Shown: positions 8,099 to 15,690, counted from the stretch's first letter. The stretch is DNA of 16,029 nt from an uncultured Verrucomicrobiota bacterium (GCA_937873255.1 CALMVM010000607.1:1-16029), one strand, 5' to 3'. The notes: a model not told the origin generated them from the sequence alone. Program-made: numbers and translations.

Positions 8099-10663
8099 AT
8101 GCGTTTCCTTCGTTCGGTCCGGTTCCCCGCGAGCCGGCGGCTGATCCCTGTTGTCATGGCCCTTAGCGCGTTGGGCGCGGCGGCGTCCGCGCAAGAACCG
8201 CCGCCGTCGGCGTCGATGATCTTGCAGGAACTCCGCGCCTTCCGCGAATGCGGCAGCGTGCTCTACATCGCCGCGCATCCCGACGATGAGAACACGCAGT
8301 TCCTCGCCTACCTTGCGCGCGGACGCGGGGTGCGGACGGGTTATCTGTCGTTGACGCGCGGCGAGGGCGGGCAGGATTTGATCGGCCCCGAGATCGGCGA
8401 TCCGCTGGGCGTCATCCGCACGCAGGAGCTCCTTGCCGCCCGGCGCATCGACGGCGCGGAGCAGTTTTTCACGCGGGCGCGGGACTTCGGTTTCTCCAAG
8501 AGCTACGAGCAGACGCTCGCTAAGTGGGGCAAACAGGAAGTGCTCTCCGACGTGGTGCGCGTGATCCGACAATTCCGCCCCGATGTGATTGTCACGCGTT
8601 TCCCGCCCGAGCCCGGCGGCACGCACGGCCACCACACCGCGAGTACGGTGCTGGCGCTGGAAGCGTTCAAGCTTGCAGGCGATCCGAAGGCGTTTCCCGA
8701 ATGTGGCCTGGCATGGCAAACGAAGCGCATTTTCTGGAACAGCTTCCGCGACGCACACGGCAGCACGCCGCCATTGCGGTTAGACATCGGCGGCTATTTG
8801 CCGTTGCTGGGTGAATCTATCGGCGAGATCGCCGCGCGTAGCCGTTCGAGCCACCGCAGCCAAGGTTACGGATCGGTCGCCACGCGCGGTTCGCGCATGG
8901 ACGATTTCCAACCGCTCGACGGAAAGCCGGTGGGCAAGGACTTGTTCGACGGTGTTGATACCACTTGGGCGAGATGGCCGGGCGGTGCGGAGTTCGGCAA
9001 GGTCATCGATGATACTATCGACCACTTCGACCCAGAAAATCCGGCAGCCAGCGTGCCCGCGCTGATGCACGCCAAGACAACGCTCATTTATAAATTAGGC
9101 AATCTTGAGATGCCGGGGGATCCCGGTGTTGATTCGGCCGTGCCCGAGGCAAAGTTTCGTCAGTTTGACCGGATCGTGCAGGACTGTCTCGGACTGTACG
9201 TCGAGACAACCATTGCCCAGGCGGAGGTCGTCCCGGGAGAAACAATCCATGCGCGCCACACGATCCTGCTTCGCTCCGCTGCAAACGCCGAGTTCGCGAA
9301 TGTGTTCCTGCATCCGGCGCAAAATCAACGTCCGATCCATAATGCTTTGGATCATCTCGTCGCGCTGCATGAGAACCAGCCGTTCGTTCAGGAAATCACC
9401 TTCGAGGTGCCGGATGGTGAGCCGCCGACGCAACCTTACTGGTTGCACGACAACGGTACGGCCGGATTGTATGGCGTCTGGGGTCCTGGCGACCGCGACT
9501 ATCAACATGTGATCGGCATGCCGGACCTTTTGTATAGGTTGGGCGTGGACGACAACTTCAATGTAGAAGGAGAGAGCTTGGTTGTTTCTTCGGAAGTGAT
9601 GCAGATCACCGCCGATCCATCCAAAGGCGAAATTCACCGCAGGGTAGACGTGATTTCGCCGGTGTCGCTTACGCCGGCCCGCGATGTGGAGCTTTTCGCG
9701 CCTGGGTCCGACCGAACGGTGGAAGTCGAAGTCAAAGCCTATCGCCCCGACCAGGCGGGCACGCTGAGACTCGCCGTGCCCGCTGGCTGGGCGGTCACAC
9801 CGGAGTCGCAGCCGTTCCACCTCGCGGCGGTCGGCGACCATGTGCGGCTAGCGTTCACGGTCCATGCGCCCGCGCAGTCGGGCACCGCCGCCATCACCGC
9901 TGAGGCGACGGTCGGCGGACGCACCTACAACACCACCCGACAGGAAATCCGTTACGACCACATCCCGTTCCAACTCCTCCAACCGCCCGCGCGTCTGAAA
10001 GCTGTCTGTCTCGATCTCCAGATTCGCGGTAAGAACGTCGGCTACCTGCCCGGCGTGGGGGATAGGACTGCCGAGGCTCTCGCGGCGATGGGTTATAACG
10101 TGATAACGCTCTCCGGCGCGGACCTGACGCCTGAGCGGCTGCGTGCGTTCGACGCGGTAGTCGTCGGAGTGCGTGCGTTCAACGTCCGCACGGACCTCGC
10201 CGCAGGGTTGAACGCACTGTTTGCGTATGCCGAGAACGGCGGCACGGTTGTCGAGCAGTACAACACGCCCAACGAATTGAAGAACCCGCGCCTCGCGCCG
10301 TACGCGCTGGAACTCTCGCGCGACCTGCCCCGCCAGCGGGTCACGGACGAAAACGCGCCCGTCACGCTGCTGGCCCCGGACCATCCGGCGTTCAACGTGC
10401 CCAACCGACTCACGCCCGCCGACTTCGACGGCTGGGTGCAGGAACGCGGGCTGAATTTCCCCGTCACCTGGGACCAGGAACATTTCCAGGCGCTACTCGC
10501 ATGCAGCGACGTGGGCGAAGCGCCGTTGAAAAGCGGCCTGCTCGTGGCGCGTCGCGGCAAGGGATATTTCGTGTACACGGGGCTGTCGTTTTTCCGGCAG
10601 TTACCCGCCGGTGTACCGGGTGCGTACCGGTTGTTCGCCAACCTCGTTTCGCTGGGAAAATAA
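8099..10663 (+). CDS. Large exported PIG-L family deacetylase with ThuA-like C-terminal domain
   Basis: An 854-residue, three-part protein. A signal peptide (1 to about 31, ending AASAQ) directs it out of the cytoplasm. Residues of about 52-280 form a PIG-L/LmbE domain with the zinc motif AAHPDDE (58-64) and the second metal-ligand motif HGHHTAS (176-182). These enzymes remove acetyl groups from N-acetylglucosamine-type substrates. The middle (about 520-620) is beta-rich and resembles the NEW3/alpha-galactosidase-associated domain. From about 630 to the end there is a ThuA/glutamine-amidotransferase-like Rossmann domain (FDAVVVGVRAFNVRTDL, then GKGYFVYTGLSFFRQLPAG). The gene is 4 bases from a small membrane-protein gene and then a symporter. 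That order suggests processing of an extracellular amino-sugar compound followed by uptake, which is inference. It belongs to the same enzyme superfamily as BshB/MshB, but its size and export argue against a role as the cytosolic BshB. Confidence 0.93.
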   Translation: MRFLRSVRFPASRRLIPVVMALSALGAAASAQEPPPSASMILQELRAFRECGSVLYIAAHPDDENTQFLAYLARGRGVRTGYLSLTRGEGGQDLIGPEIGDPLGVIRTQELLAARRIDGAEQFFTRARDFGFSKSYEQTLAKWGKQEVLSDVVRVIRQFRPDVIVTRFPPEPGGTHGHHTASTVLALEAFKLAGDPKAFPECGLAWQTKRIFWNSFRDAHGSTPPLRLDIGGYLPLLGESIGEIAARSRSSHRSQGYGSVATRGSRMDDFQPLDGKPVGKDLFDGVDTTWARWPGGAEFGKVIDDTIDHFDPENPAASVPALMHAKTTLIYKLGNLEMPGDPGVDSAVPEAKFRQFDRIVQDCLGLYVETTIAQAEVVPGETIHARHTILLRSAANAEFANVFLHPAQNQRPIHNALDHLVALHENQPFVQEITFEVPDGEPPTQPYWLHDNGTAGLYGVWGPGDRDYQHVIGMPDLLYRLGVDDNFNVEGESLVVSSEVMQITADPSKGEIHRRVDVISPVSLTPARDVELFAPGSDRTVEVEVKAYRPDQAGTLRLAVPAGWAVTPESQPFHLAAVGDHVRLAFTVHAPAQSGTAAITAEATVGGRTYNTTRQEIRYDHIPFQLLQPPARLKAVCLDLQIRGKNVGYLPGVGDRTAEALAAMGYNVITLSGADLTPERLRAFDAVVVGVRAFNVRTDLAAGLNALFAYAENGGTVVEQYNTPNELKNPRLAPYALELSRDLPRQRVTDENAPVTLLAPDHPAFNVPNRLTPADFDGWVQERGLNFPVTWDQEHFQALLACSDVGEAPLKSGLLVARRGKGYFVYTGLSFFRQLPAGVPGAYRLFANLVSLGK

Positions 10664-10667
10664 ATCC

Positions 10668-10796
10668 GTGAATCCCGATGACTCCGACACCGGCCTGCCG
10701 CTGTTGCGCACGTGGCGCGGGATATACATTTTTGTCCTGGTAGTGTTCGTCCTGACGGTGGCGTCGCTGACCGCGCTCACGTTCGGCTACCGTTGA
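10668..10796 (+). CDS. Small single-pass membrane protein preceding the symporter
   Basis: A GTG at 10668, 4 bases after the PIG-L stop, opens a 42-residue frame ending in TGA at 10794-10796, one base before the symporter's GTG. The protein has a short acidic start (NPDDSDTG), then LLRTWRGIYIF leading into one strongly hydrophobic helix (VLVVFVLTVASLTALTF) and a GYR end. The 'W-R-x-[IV]-Y' motif before the helix and the position directly in front of a sodium:solute symporter recall small companion proteins often found beside such transporters. It is therefore a candidate accessory subunit. The tight spacing on both sides supports a real coupled gene. The same frame extends upstream to an ATG at 10611, but that start lies inside the PIG-L gene. 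No function has been shown for this type as far as I know. Confidence 0.72.
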   Translation: MNPDDSDTGLPLLRTWRGIYIFVLVVFVLTVASLTALTFGYR

Positions 10797-10797
10797 C

Positions 10798-12516
10798 GTG
10801 AACGCCCTCGACTACCTCGTTCTCTTCGGCACGCTCGCGGGAATCGCCGCTTACGGAATCTGGCGCACGCGTGGCCGGCGTGACCTCCACTCGTACCTCA
10901 AGGGCAACCGCCAGACGGGTTGGCTGACCATCGGGCTTTCCGTGATGGCCACCCAAGCCAGCGCGATCACTTTTCTCTCCGCGACCGGACAGGGATACGG
11001 CGATGGGTTGGGCTTCATCCAGAACTATTTCGGGATGCCGCTGGCGCTGATCATCGTCGCGGCGGTGTTCGTGCCGATCTACCGGCGGTCGGGTGTCTAC
11101 ACCGCCTACGAATATCTCGGAAGACGCTTCGACGGCAAAACGCGGTTGCTCGGCGCGGGGTTGTTCCTGCTCCAACGTGGGTTGGGCGCGGGCATCACGA
11201 TCTACGCGCCGGCCATCGTGCTGTCGGCGTTGATGGGTTGGCGCCTGGACCTGACGATCATCGGCACCGGTCTGCTCGCGGTCGCCTACACGGTCAGCGG
11301 CGGCAACGACGCCGTGAACCTCACGCAGAAGTACCAACTCGGCATCATCTTCGCGGGGATGTTCGCGGCGGGTTGGATATTAGTTTCGCGTCTGCCGGCG
11401 GGCCTGACGCTTGATGACACACTGACGCTCGCTGGCAGCTACGGCAAACTGAAGGCGGTGGATTTCTCCCCCAATCTGGAACGCCGCTACACGTTCCTCG
11501 CGGGGCTCGTTGGCGGGTTGTTTTTGCAACTATCGTATTTCGGCGCGGACCAGTCGCAGGTTGGCCGTTATCTCGGCGGCGGGTCGGTGCGCGAAAGCCG
11601 GCTCGGGCTGATGTTCAACGCCGTGTGCAAGATCCCGATGCAGTTTTTCATCCTGATGCTCGGGGTGTTGACCTTTGTTTTCTATCGTTTCGAGACGCCG
11701 CCGGTGTTCTTTAACGAACCCGCCTGGAACTACCAGACCGCGCACGGCGCGGGCGAACGTCTGAACACTCTCCGCGTCGAGTTCGACGCCGCGCACGCGC
11801 AGGAACGCCAGGGCATCGAGGCCTGGGTCGCCGCGCGCCATTCCGGCGATGCCGCCGCCGCCGAACGCTCCCGCGCCGCCGCGCTCTCCGCGCACGAACA
11901 CGCCGCGGCCGCCCGCCGCGGCACCCGCGAGGCACTCCATGCGGCCGACGGAAGTCTCCCGACGGAAGATTCCGATTACGTGTTCATTACCTTCGTTTTG
12001 CGTCACTTGCCGCATGGATTGATCGGCCTGCTCGTGGCCGCCATTCTCGCCGCCGCGATGAACTCGAAAGCGAGCGAACTCAACGCGCTCGCCTCCACCA
12101 CGACCGTCGATTTCTACCGGCCGCTGCTGCGCCGGGAGGCGCCGGACGCGCACTATATTCGCGTGTCTCCTTGGCTGACGGTTTTTTGGGGAACGGTTGC
12201 CATTGCGTTCGCGTTGTTCGCGCATCTGGTGGAGAACCTCATTCAGGCCAGCAATATTCTCGGATCGATTTTTTACGGAGTGGTGCTCGGATTGTTCCTC
12301 GTAGCTTTTTTCCTGCGGCGGGTGAACGGGACGGCCGTGTTCTGGGGCGCGCTCGCAGCGCAGGCGACCGTGATCGTGATGTACGTCGGGCAGGTGCCGA
12401 TTTCCTATCTGTGGTACAATCTGATCGGTTGCGTGGCGTGCATGCTCTTTAGTTCGATCATTCAAGCCATGCTCGGCCGCGCGGATGTTCCGCCGCTGAA
12501 CGACTCCCCCGCATGA
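10798..12516 (+). CDS. Sodium:solute symporter (SSS family)
   Basis: This 572-residue multi-pass inner-membrane transporter has the SSS fold. The first helix is LDYLVLFGTLAGIAAYGIW. The next helix region, WLTIGLSVMATQASAITFLS (residues 41-60), contributes to the sodium site. The region FVLRHLPHGLIGLLVAAILA onward to AAMNSKASELNALAST is a family hallmark. The substrate cannot be read from sequence. Between the helix ending FVFYRFETPP (about 300) and FVLRHLPHG (about 400) lies a long soluble insertion. Its middle is Ala/Arg/His/Glu-rich and probably a helical hairpin. The GTG start at 10798 follows the small membrane-protein stop by one base. Its stop overlaps the next gene's ATG (ATGA, 12513-12516). 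These junctions imply coupled translation across the small protein, the transporter and the BshC-like protein. Confidence 0.95.
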   Translation: MNALDYLVLFGTLAGIAAYGIWRTRGRRDLHSYLKGNRQTGWLTIGLSVMATQASAITFLSATGQGYGDGLGFIQNYFGMPLALIIVAAVFVPIYRRSGVYTAYEYLGRRFDGKTRLLGAGLFLLQRGLGAGITIYAPAIVLSALMGWRLDLTIIGTGLLAVAYTVSGGNDAVNLTQKYQLGIIFAGMFAAGWILVSRLPAGLTLDDTLTLAGSYGKLKAVDFSPNLERRYTFLAGLVGGLFLQLSYFGADQSQVGRYLGGGSVRESRLGLMFNAVCKIPMQFFILMLGVLTFVFYRFETPPVFFNEPAWNYQTAHGAGERLNTLRVEFDAAHAQERQGIEAWVAARHSGDAAAAERSRAAALSAHEHAAAARRGTREALHAADGSLPTEDSDYVFITFVLRHLPHGLIGLLVAAILAAAMNSKASELNALASTTTVDFYRPLLRREAPDAHYIRVSPWLTVFWGTVAIAFALFAHLVENLIQASNILGSIFYGVVLGLFLVAFFLRRVNGTAVFWGALAAQATVIVMYVGQVPISYLWYNLIGCVACMLFSSIIQAMLGRADVPPLNDSPA

Positions 12517-13274
12517 GCGCGATCATTTGTTTCGGCCAGCAGCCGTGCGGGTTTTTTCCGCGCCGTTTTCTGTCCGCGAAGATCGTCACGGCCCGCCGGC
12601 TGGCGAAGGAACTCGGCGGCGAGATCGTGTTCTTCTACCACGACAGCGACCATGACCCACGCGAGACCCAGACGATCCTCACCCACCGCAAAACCGGTGA
12701 ACAGGCCAAGCTGAATTTTCACTGCGACAATAAGGTCCAGCGCAAGTGGTCGCCTCTCTACGCCAAGCACGTTTCCGCCGAATGGCAGGCGAACACCGCG
12801 CGCCAACTCCCTGCCTACGTGGACCCAACGCTGGTCGAGTATTTTCGCGGTGTCGGGGCACGCAACGTCGCCGATTTCTGCCTGGAGATGTACGCGAAGA
12901 TGGGGCTTCTCGACGGTATACGCGTGGTGCGTTCGGGCAACCCGGCGGTGAGGCAGGCGGCGTGCGCGGTGGCGGATTATTTCGTGGACGTGCCTTACGA
13001 GGGAGAGACGGTCCGCGCGCGCTGGCAGGATGGCGCGTTGCGTCTGCATGAGGGCGGCGGCGCGTACCGGACGTTACCCGGCGCGGAGTTCGGCAAGGAA
13101 CAAATCAGCCCGACTCGCGACACCCGGCTGCGCTGGATGCAATCGGTGGTACGCTGCACGCATTATGTCACCGGGGCGGGGGAGGCGGCTTACTTGAACA
13201 CCGCCGACGCGCCGGAAATCACGTTCGTCACGCGCGATGGGATCGAGCGTTCCGATGAAGCATGGACGGGCTGA
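12513..13274 (+). CDS. Compact BshC-like protein (putative bacillithiol synthase / cysteine ligase)
   Basis: A 253-residue cytosolic protein with no signal peptide. Compared from memory with Bacillus BshC (about 540 residues), the hallmarks appear in the right order. FGQQPCGFF (7-15) matches the N-terminal GQQ-G motif. IVFFYHDSDHDPRET (38-52) matches the 'PVFWIAGEDHDFxE' strand and loop. DFCLEMYAKMGLLDGIRVVR (121-140) followed by SGNPAVR matches 'FF..M...F...GL.LIDSGHPAFR'. RDTRLRWMQ (202-210) matches 'VxTRPLMQ', and YVTGAGEAAY (218-227) matches 'FIAGPGEIAYW'. Missing are the N-terminal helical part, the middle insertion and the long C-terminal coiled coil. BshC joins cysteine to glucosaminyl-malate to make bacillithiol. 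With bshA two genes downstream, a thiol-synthesis role is likely but unproven. The start is fixed by the 4-base overlap with the symporter gene. Confidence 0.8.
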   Translation: MSAIICFGQQPCGFFPRRFLSAKIVTARRLAKELGGEIVFFYHDSDHDPRETQTILTHRKTGEQAKLNFHCDNKVQRKWSPLYAKHVSAEWQANTARQLPAYVDPTLVEYFRGVGARNVADFCLEMYAKMGLLDGIRVVRSGNPAVRQAACAVADYFVDVPYEGETVRARWQDGALRLHEGGGAYRTLPGAEFGKEQISPTRDTRLRWMQSVVRCTHYVTGAGEAAYLNTADAPEITFVTRDGIERSDEAWTG

Positions 13275-13311
13275 AACTACCCTCGCGCAAACCCTGATTT
13301 AACCCCCACCG

Positions 13312-13551
13312 ATGAGCACAAATTCTTCCGATTCCACCGAACGCTGGGCATCCGAATGGCTCGACTCCGTCGCCGACGGCTCCAACACGATGAGCCAGCG
13401 CAAACTCACCTCCGTGGAAAAGCTCGGCGGTGGCATCGAAGCCGTCAAAGCCATCGCCAAGCGGAAGGGCGTCCATCTACTCCTGCTCGAAGACGACAAG
13501 GGCAACGAATTGATCGCGGCGAGCACGAAGCCGTTCAAGGTCGTGTGTTGA
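13312..13551 (+). CDS. Small protein of unknown function between the bshC-like gene and bshA
   Basis: A 79-residue protein from ATG at 13312 that I do not recognise. It starts with a Ser/Thr-rich, probably disordered stretch (STNSSDST). It then has an amphipathic segment (RWASEWLDSVADG) and a helix-strand-turn-strand pattern (VEKLGGGIEAVKAIAKRKGV, then HLLLLEDDKGNELIAAS), ending TKPFKVVC with a terminal cysteine. It has no signal peptide or membrane helix. Codon third positions are G/C-rich as in its neighbours, and the gene lies 37 bases after the BshC-like stop and 21 before bshA, all same strand, which supports it as a real operon member. A complementary-strand frame (13299-13538) is judged a shadow. 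Position suggests a link to thiol metabolism, but nothing in the sequence proves it. Confidence 0.75.
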   Translation: MSTNSSDSTERWASEWLDSVADGSNTMSQRKLTSVEKLGGGIEAVKAIAKRKGVHLLLLEDDKGNELIAASTKPFKVVC

Positions 13552-13572
13552 TCCGATTTCCCGCATCGCGCA

Positions 13573-14700
13573 TTGAAGATCGGCCTGACCTGTTACCCTT
13601 CCGTGGGCGGAAGCGGCGTGCTGGCAACGGCGTTGGGCGAGGAACTGGCCCGGCGCGGGCACGAGGTGCATTTCATTTCCTACGAACGGCCTTTCCGGCT
13701 GTCGGAGGCGGCGGAGCGGGTGTCGTTCCATCCCGTCGTCATCAACGATTACGGGCTATTCAAGTATCCCGATTACACGTTGCCGCTCTCGGTGAAAATG
13801 GCCGAGGTCAGCCGGTCGCATGCCCTCGACGTGCTCCACGTCCATTACGCGGTGCCCCACGCGACGGCCGCCGTGCTCGCGCGCTCGATGCTACCACCCG
13901 GCCGGCAGCCCCGGATCGTCACGACGCTCCATGGCACGGACACCACGCTGCTCGGCTGCGATGCGGGTTACGCGCCGGCGATCCGGTACGGACTGGCGCA
14001 ATCGGATGCGGTCACGACCGTCTCCGGTTTCCTGCGTGACGAGACGCGGCGGTTGCTCGGCGTCGAGCGGCCCATCGACGTGATCTACAATTTCTTCGCC
14101 CCACGCGCTCCGCGCCGTTCGCGCGACGAAACACGCCGCGAACTCGGGCTCGCTCCCGGCGAGAATCTCGTTTTGCATACCTCCAACCTGCGCCCGCTCA
14201 AACGCATCGACCTCCTCCTGCAAACCGTGGCGCGCCTGCGCCTGCATGGATCGTTCCGTTTGCTCTTGCTGGCGGGCGGGGATTGGCAGCCGTTCGAGCA
14301 AGAAGCGCGGCGGCTCGGCGTGGCGAATCGCGTGATCGTCCGTCGGGAAATCAGTGAGGTGGAGGAATATTTCCAGGCCGCCGACCTGGCGTTGTTTACG
14401 TCCGAGAGCGAGAGTTTTTGCCTCGGGATTCTGGAGGCGATGTTCTTCGGTTGTCCGAGCGTGGCGATGGCGGTGGGCGGCATCCCGGAGGTGGTGGAAA
14501 ACGGCGTGAGCGGGAGACTGGTGCCGTTCGGCAATGTGGACGCGGCGGCGCGCGCGTTGGAGGAATTGTCGGCCGATCCTGCTCGCCGCAAGGCGATGGG
14601 CCGGGCGGCGAAACATCGCGCGGAACAACGTTTTTCCGCCGACGTGATCGTGCCGGCCTACGAGGCTCTCTACCGGCGCGTCTGCGGTGGGAGTGCCTGA
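13573..14700 (+). CDS. bshA: N-acetyl-alpha-D-glucosaminyl L-malate synthase (BshA)
   Basis: A 375-residue GT-B glycosyltransferase of family GT4 that joins GlcNAc from UDP-GlcNAc to L-malate, the first step of bacillithiol synthesis. Seen: KIGLTCYPSVGGSG at residues 2-15, FKYPDY (63-68), VLHVHYAVPHA (88-98), TTLHGTDTTLLG (117-128), SNLRPLKR (204-211) and the GT4 E-x7-E pair in ESFCLGILEA (E280, E288), then GGIPEVVENGVSG (302-314). These match the order and wording of Bacillus BshA, including the malate-site region, better than generic GT4 enzymes. The TTG at 13573 is chosen because it places the first residues exactly as in BshA; no ribosome-binding site is clear. It is the last gene of the plus-strand run, and its end overlaps the convergent hydrolase gene by 31 bases. 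Confidence 0.94.
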   Translation: MKIGLTCYPSVGGSGVLATALGEELARRGHEVHFISYERPFRLSEAAERVSFHPVVINDYGLFKYPDYTLPLSVKMAEVSRSHALDVLHVHYAVPHATAAVLARSMLPPGRQPRIVTTLHGTDTTLLGCDAGYAPAIRYGLAQSDAVTTVSGFLRDETRRLLGVERPIDVIYNFFAPRAPRRSRDETRRELGLAPGENLVLHTSNLRPLKRIDLLLQTVARLRLHGSFRLLLLAGGDWQPFEQEARRLGVANRVIVRREISEVEEYFQAADLALFTSESESFCLGILEAMFFGCPSVAMAVGGIPEVVENGVSGRLVPFGNVDAAARALEELSADPARRKAMGRAAKHRAEQRFSADVIVPAYEALYRRVCGGSA

Positions 14701-15674
14701 GTCTTTGCGCGGATCGTCTCGCCGAAGCGCGGCACCACGAATTCCGCAGGGTTCACCCCTGCGCCACGCAACGCCGCCGCCAGGTCAATGATGGGTTGGT
14801 CAATCGCCTCGTCGGTCAATTGGAACGTGCCGAAGTGCATTGCCACGCTCCGGCGTGATCCCAGCGCGCGATGCGCCTGCACGGCGTCCTCCGGGTTCAT
14901 ATGCTGCTCGCGCATGAACCAACGCGGCTCATATGCCCCGATGGGCAGCAGCGCGAGGTCCGGCGCGCCGAGACGCTCGCGGATCATGGCGAAATGCCGA
15001 CCCAACCCCGAGTCACCCGCGAAGTACACACGCAAAACGCCGGCACGCAGCCAGAACCCGCCCCAAAGGGTGTTGTTGCGCCTGGTCGCCGAACGCGCCG
15101 TCCAATGCTGCGCGGGAACGAACGTGATTTCCAAGTCCGAAAAACGATGCGACTGCCACCAATCGAGTTCCTGCACCTGTCGCAGTCCGTGTCGGCGCAG
15201 GAATTCGTGGTTGCCCAGGCCCGTGAGGAAGAGCGGATTGAAGCGTTCATCCAATCGCCGCAATGTCGTCAGATCGAGATGATCGTAATGCCCGTGGCTG
15301 ACGAGCACGATATGAACGGCCGGCAGGGCGTCGAACGCAATGGCCGGCGGGCGGGCGCGGCGAGGACCGGCGAATTTTACGGGGCTGACGCGCTCGCTCC
15401 ACACGGGATCGGTCAGCACGTTCAGGCCGCCGGCAAACTGGAGGAGGAACGTGCTGTGGCCGACAAACGTCGCTGCTGTTTCGCCGGGGCCGACGTCGGT
15501 CGGCAGAACGGGTAGGGTCGGTTCGGCGGGAAGACTTCGCGGCCAGCGCGCGATGCGTCCACCAAGAAACTTCCAACGCAAAAGATCGGCGAACGAGCGG
15601 CCGGCCGGTGCGCCGTCGAGATTGTGGAACTCGCGGCCGTCGAAATGGTCGCTGGGAGGGATGGGAAGGCTCAA
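14670..15674 (-). CDS. MBL-fold metal-dependent hydrolase (NAPE-PLD/RomA-UlaG-like)
   Basis: About 334 residues. Numbering from an upstream GTG at 15692, the metal motifs are GHSTFLLQ (78-85), LTDPVWS (93-99), SHGHYDHLD (132-140, the HxHxDH core), AQHW (184-187), YFAGDSG (213-219, bridging Asp) and HMNPEDA (254-260) leading to MHFGTF (275-280, last His). This pattern is that of the NAPE-PLD/RomA-like group of metallo-beta-lactamase hydrolases, which bind two metals and usually cleave phosphodiester or amide/lactone bonds. The substrate here is unknown. Start choice: the TTG at 15674 gives MSLPIPPSDHFDGREF, has GGAGG 11 bases upstream and resembles the family N-terminus ('SDHFDGRRF'). The GTG at 15692 lies over that GGAGG and is less likely. 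No signal peptide is seen. Its 3' end overlaps convergent bshA by 31 bases, so opposing transcription may affect both genes. Confidence 0.93.
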   Translation of the reverse strand: MSLPIPPSDHFDGREFHNLDGAPAGRSFADLLRWKFLGGRIARWPRSLPAEPTLPVLPTDVGPGETAATFVGHSTFLLQFAGGLNVLTDPVWSERVSPVKFAGPRRARPPAIAFDALPAVHIVLVSHGHYDHLDLTTLRRLDERFNPLFLTGLGNHEFLRRHGLRQVQELDWWQSHRFSDLEITFVPAQHWTARSATRRNNTLWGGFWLRAGVLRVYFAGDSGLGRHFAMIRERLGAPDLALLPIGAYEPRWFMREQHMNPEDAVQAHRALGSRRSVAMHFGTFQLTDEAIDQPIIDLAAALRGAGVNPAEFVVPRFGETIRAKTQALPPQTRR

Positions 15675-15685
15675 GTGGATTCGAA

Positions 15686-15690
15686 CCTCC
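15686..15690 (-). promoter_or_regulatory. Shine-Dalgarno-like GGAGG deciding the hydrolase start
   Basis: On the minus strand GGAGG is followed by 11 bases and then TTG at 15674. It is one of the few good ribosome-binding sites in the window and favours the TTG start over the overlapping GTG at 15692. The spacing is slightly long. Confidence 0.4.

Noticed and set aside
9095..9841. Minus-strand frame of 248 codons inside the PIG-L gene
   Set aside because: Antisense shadow with no recognisable motif; the plus frame continues without interruption.
8099..10663. The PIG-L protein as the missing BshB deacetylase
   Set aside because: It carries a signal peptide and is more than three times the size of BshB, so it should act outside the cytoplasm where GlcNAc-malate is not made. 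Kept only as a linked enzyme.
11530..12465. Minus-strand frame of 311 codons inside the symporter gene
   Set aside because: Antisense to conserved symporter helices; Arg/His/Glu-rich composition typical of shadows.
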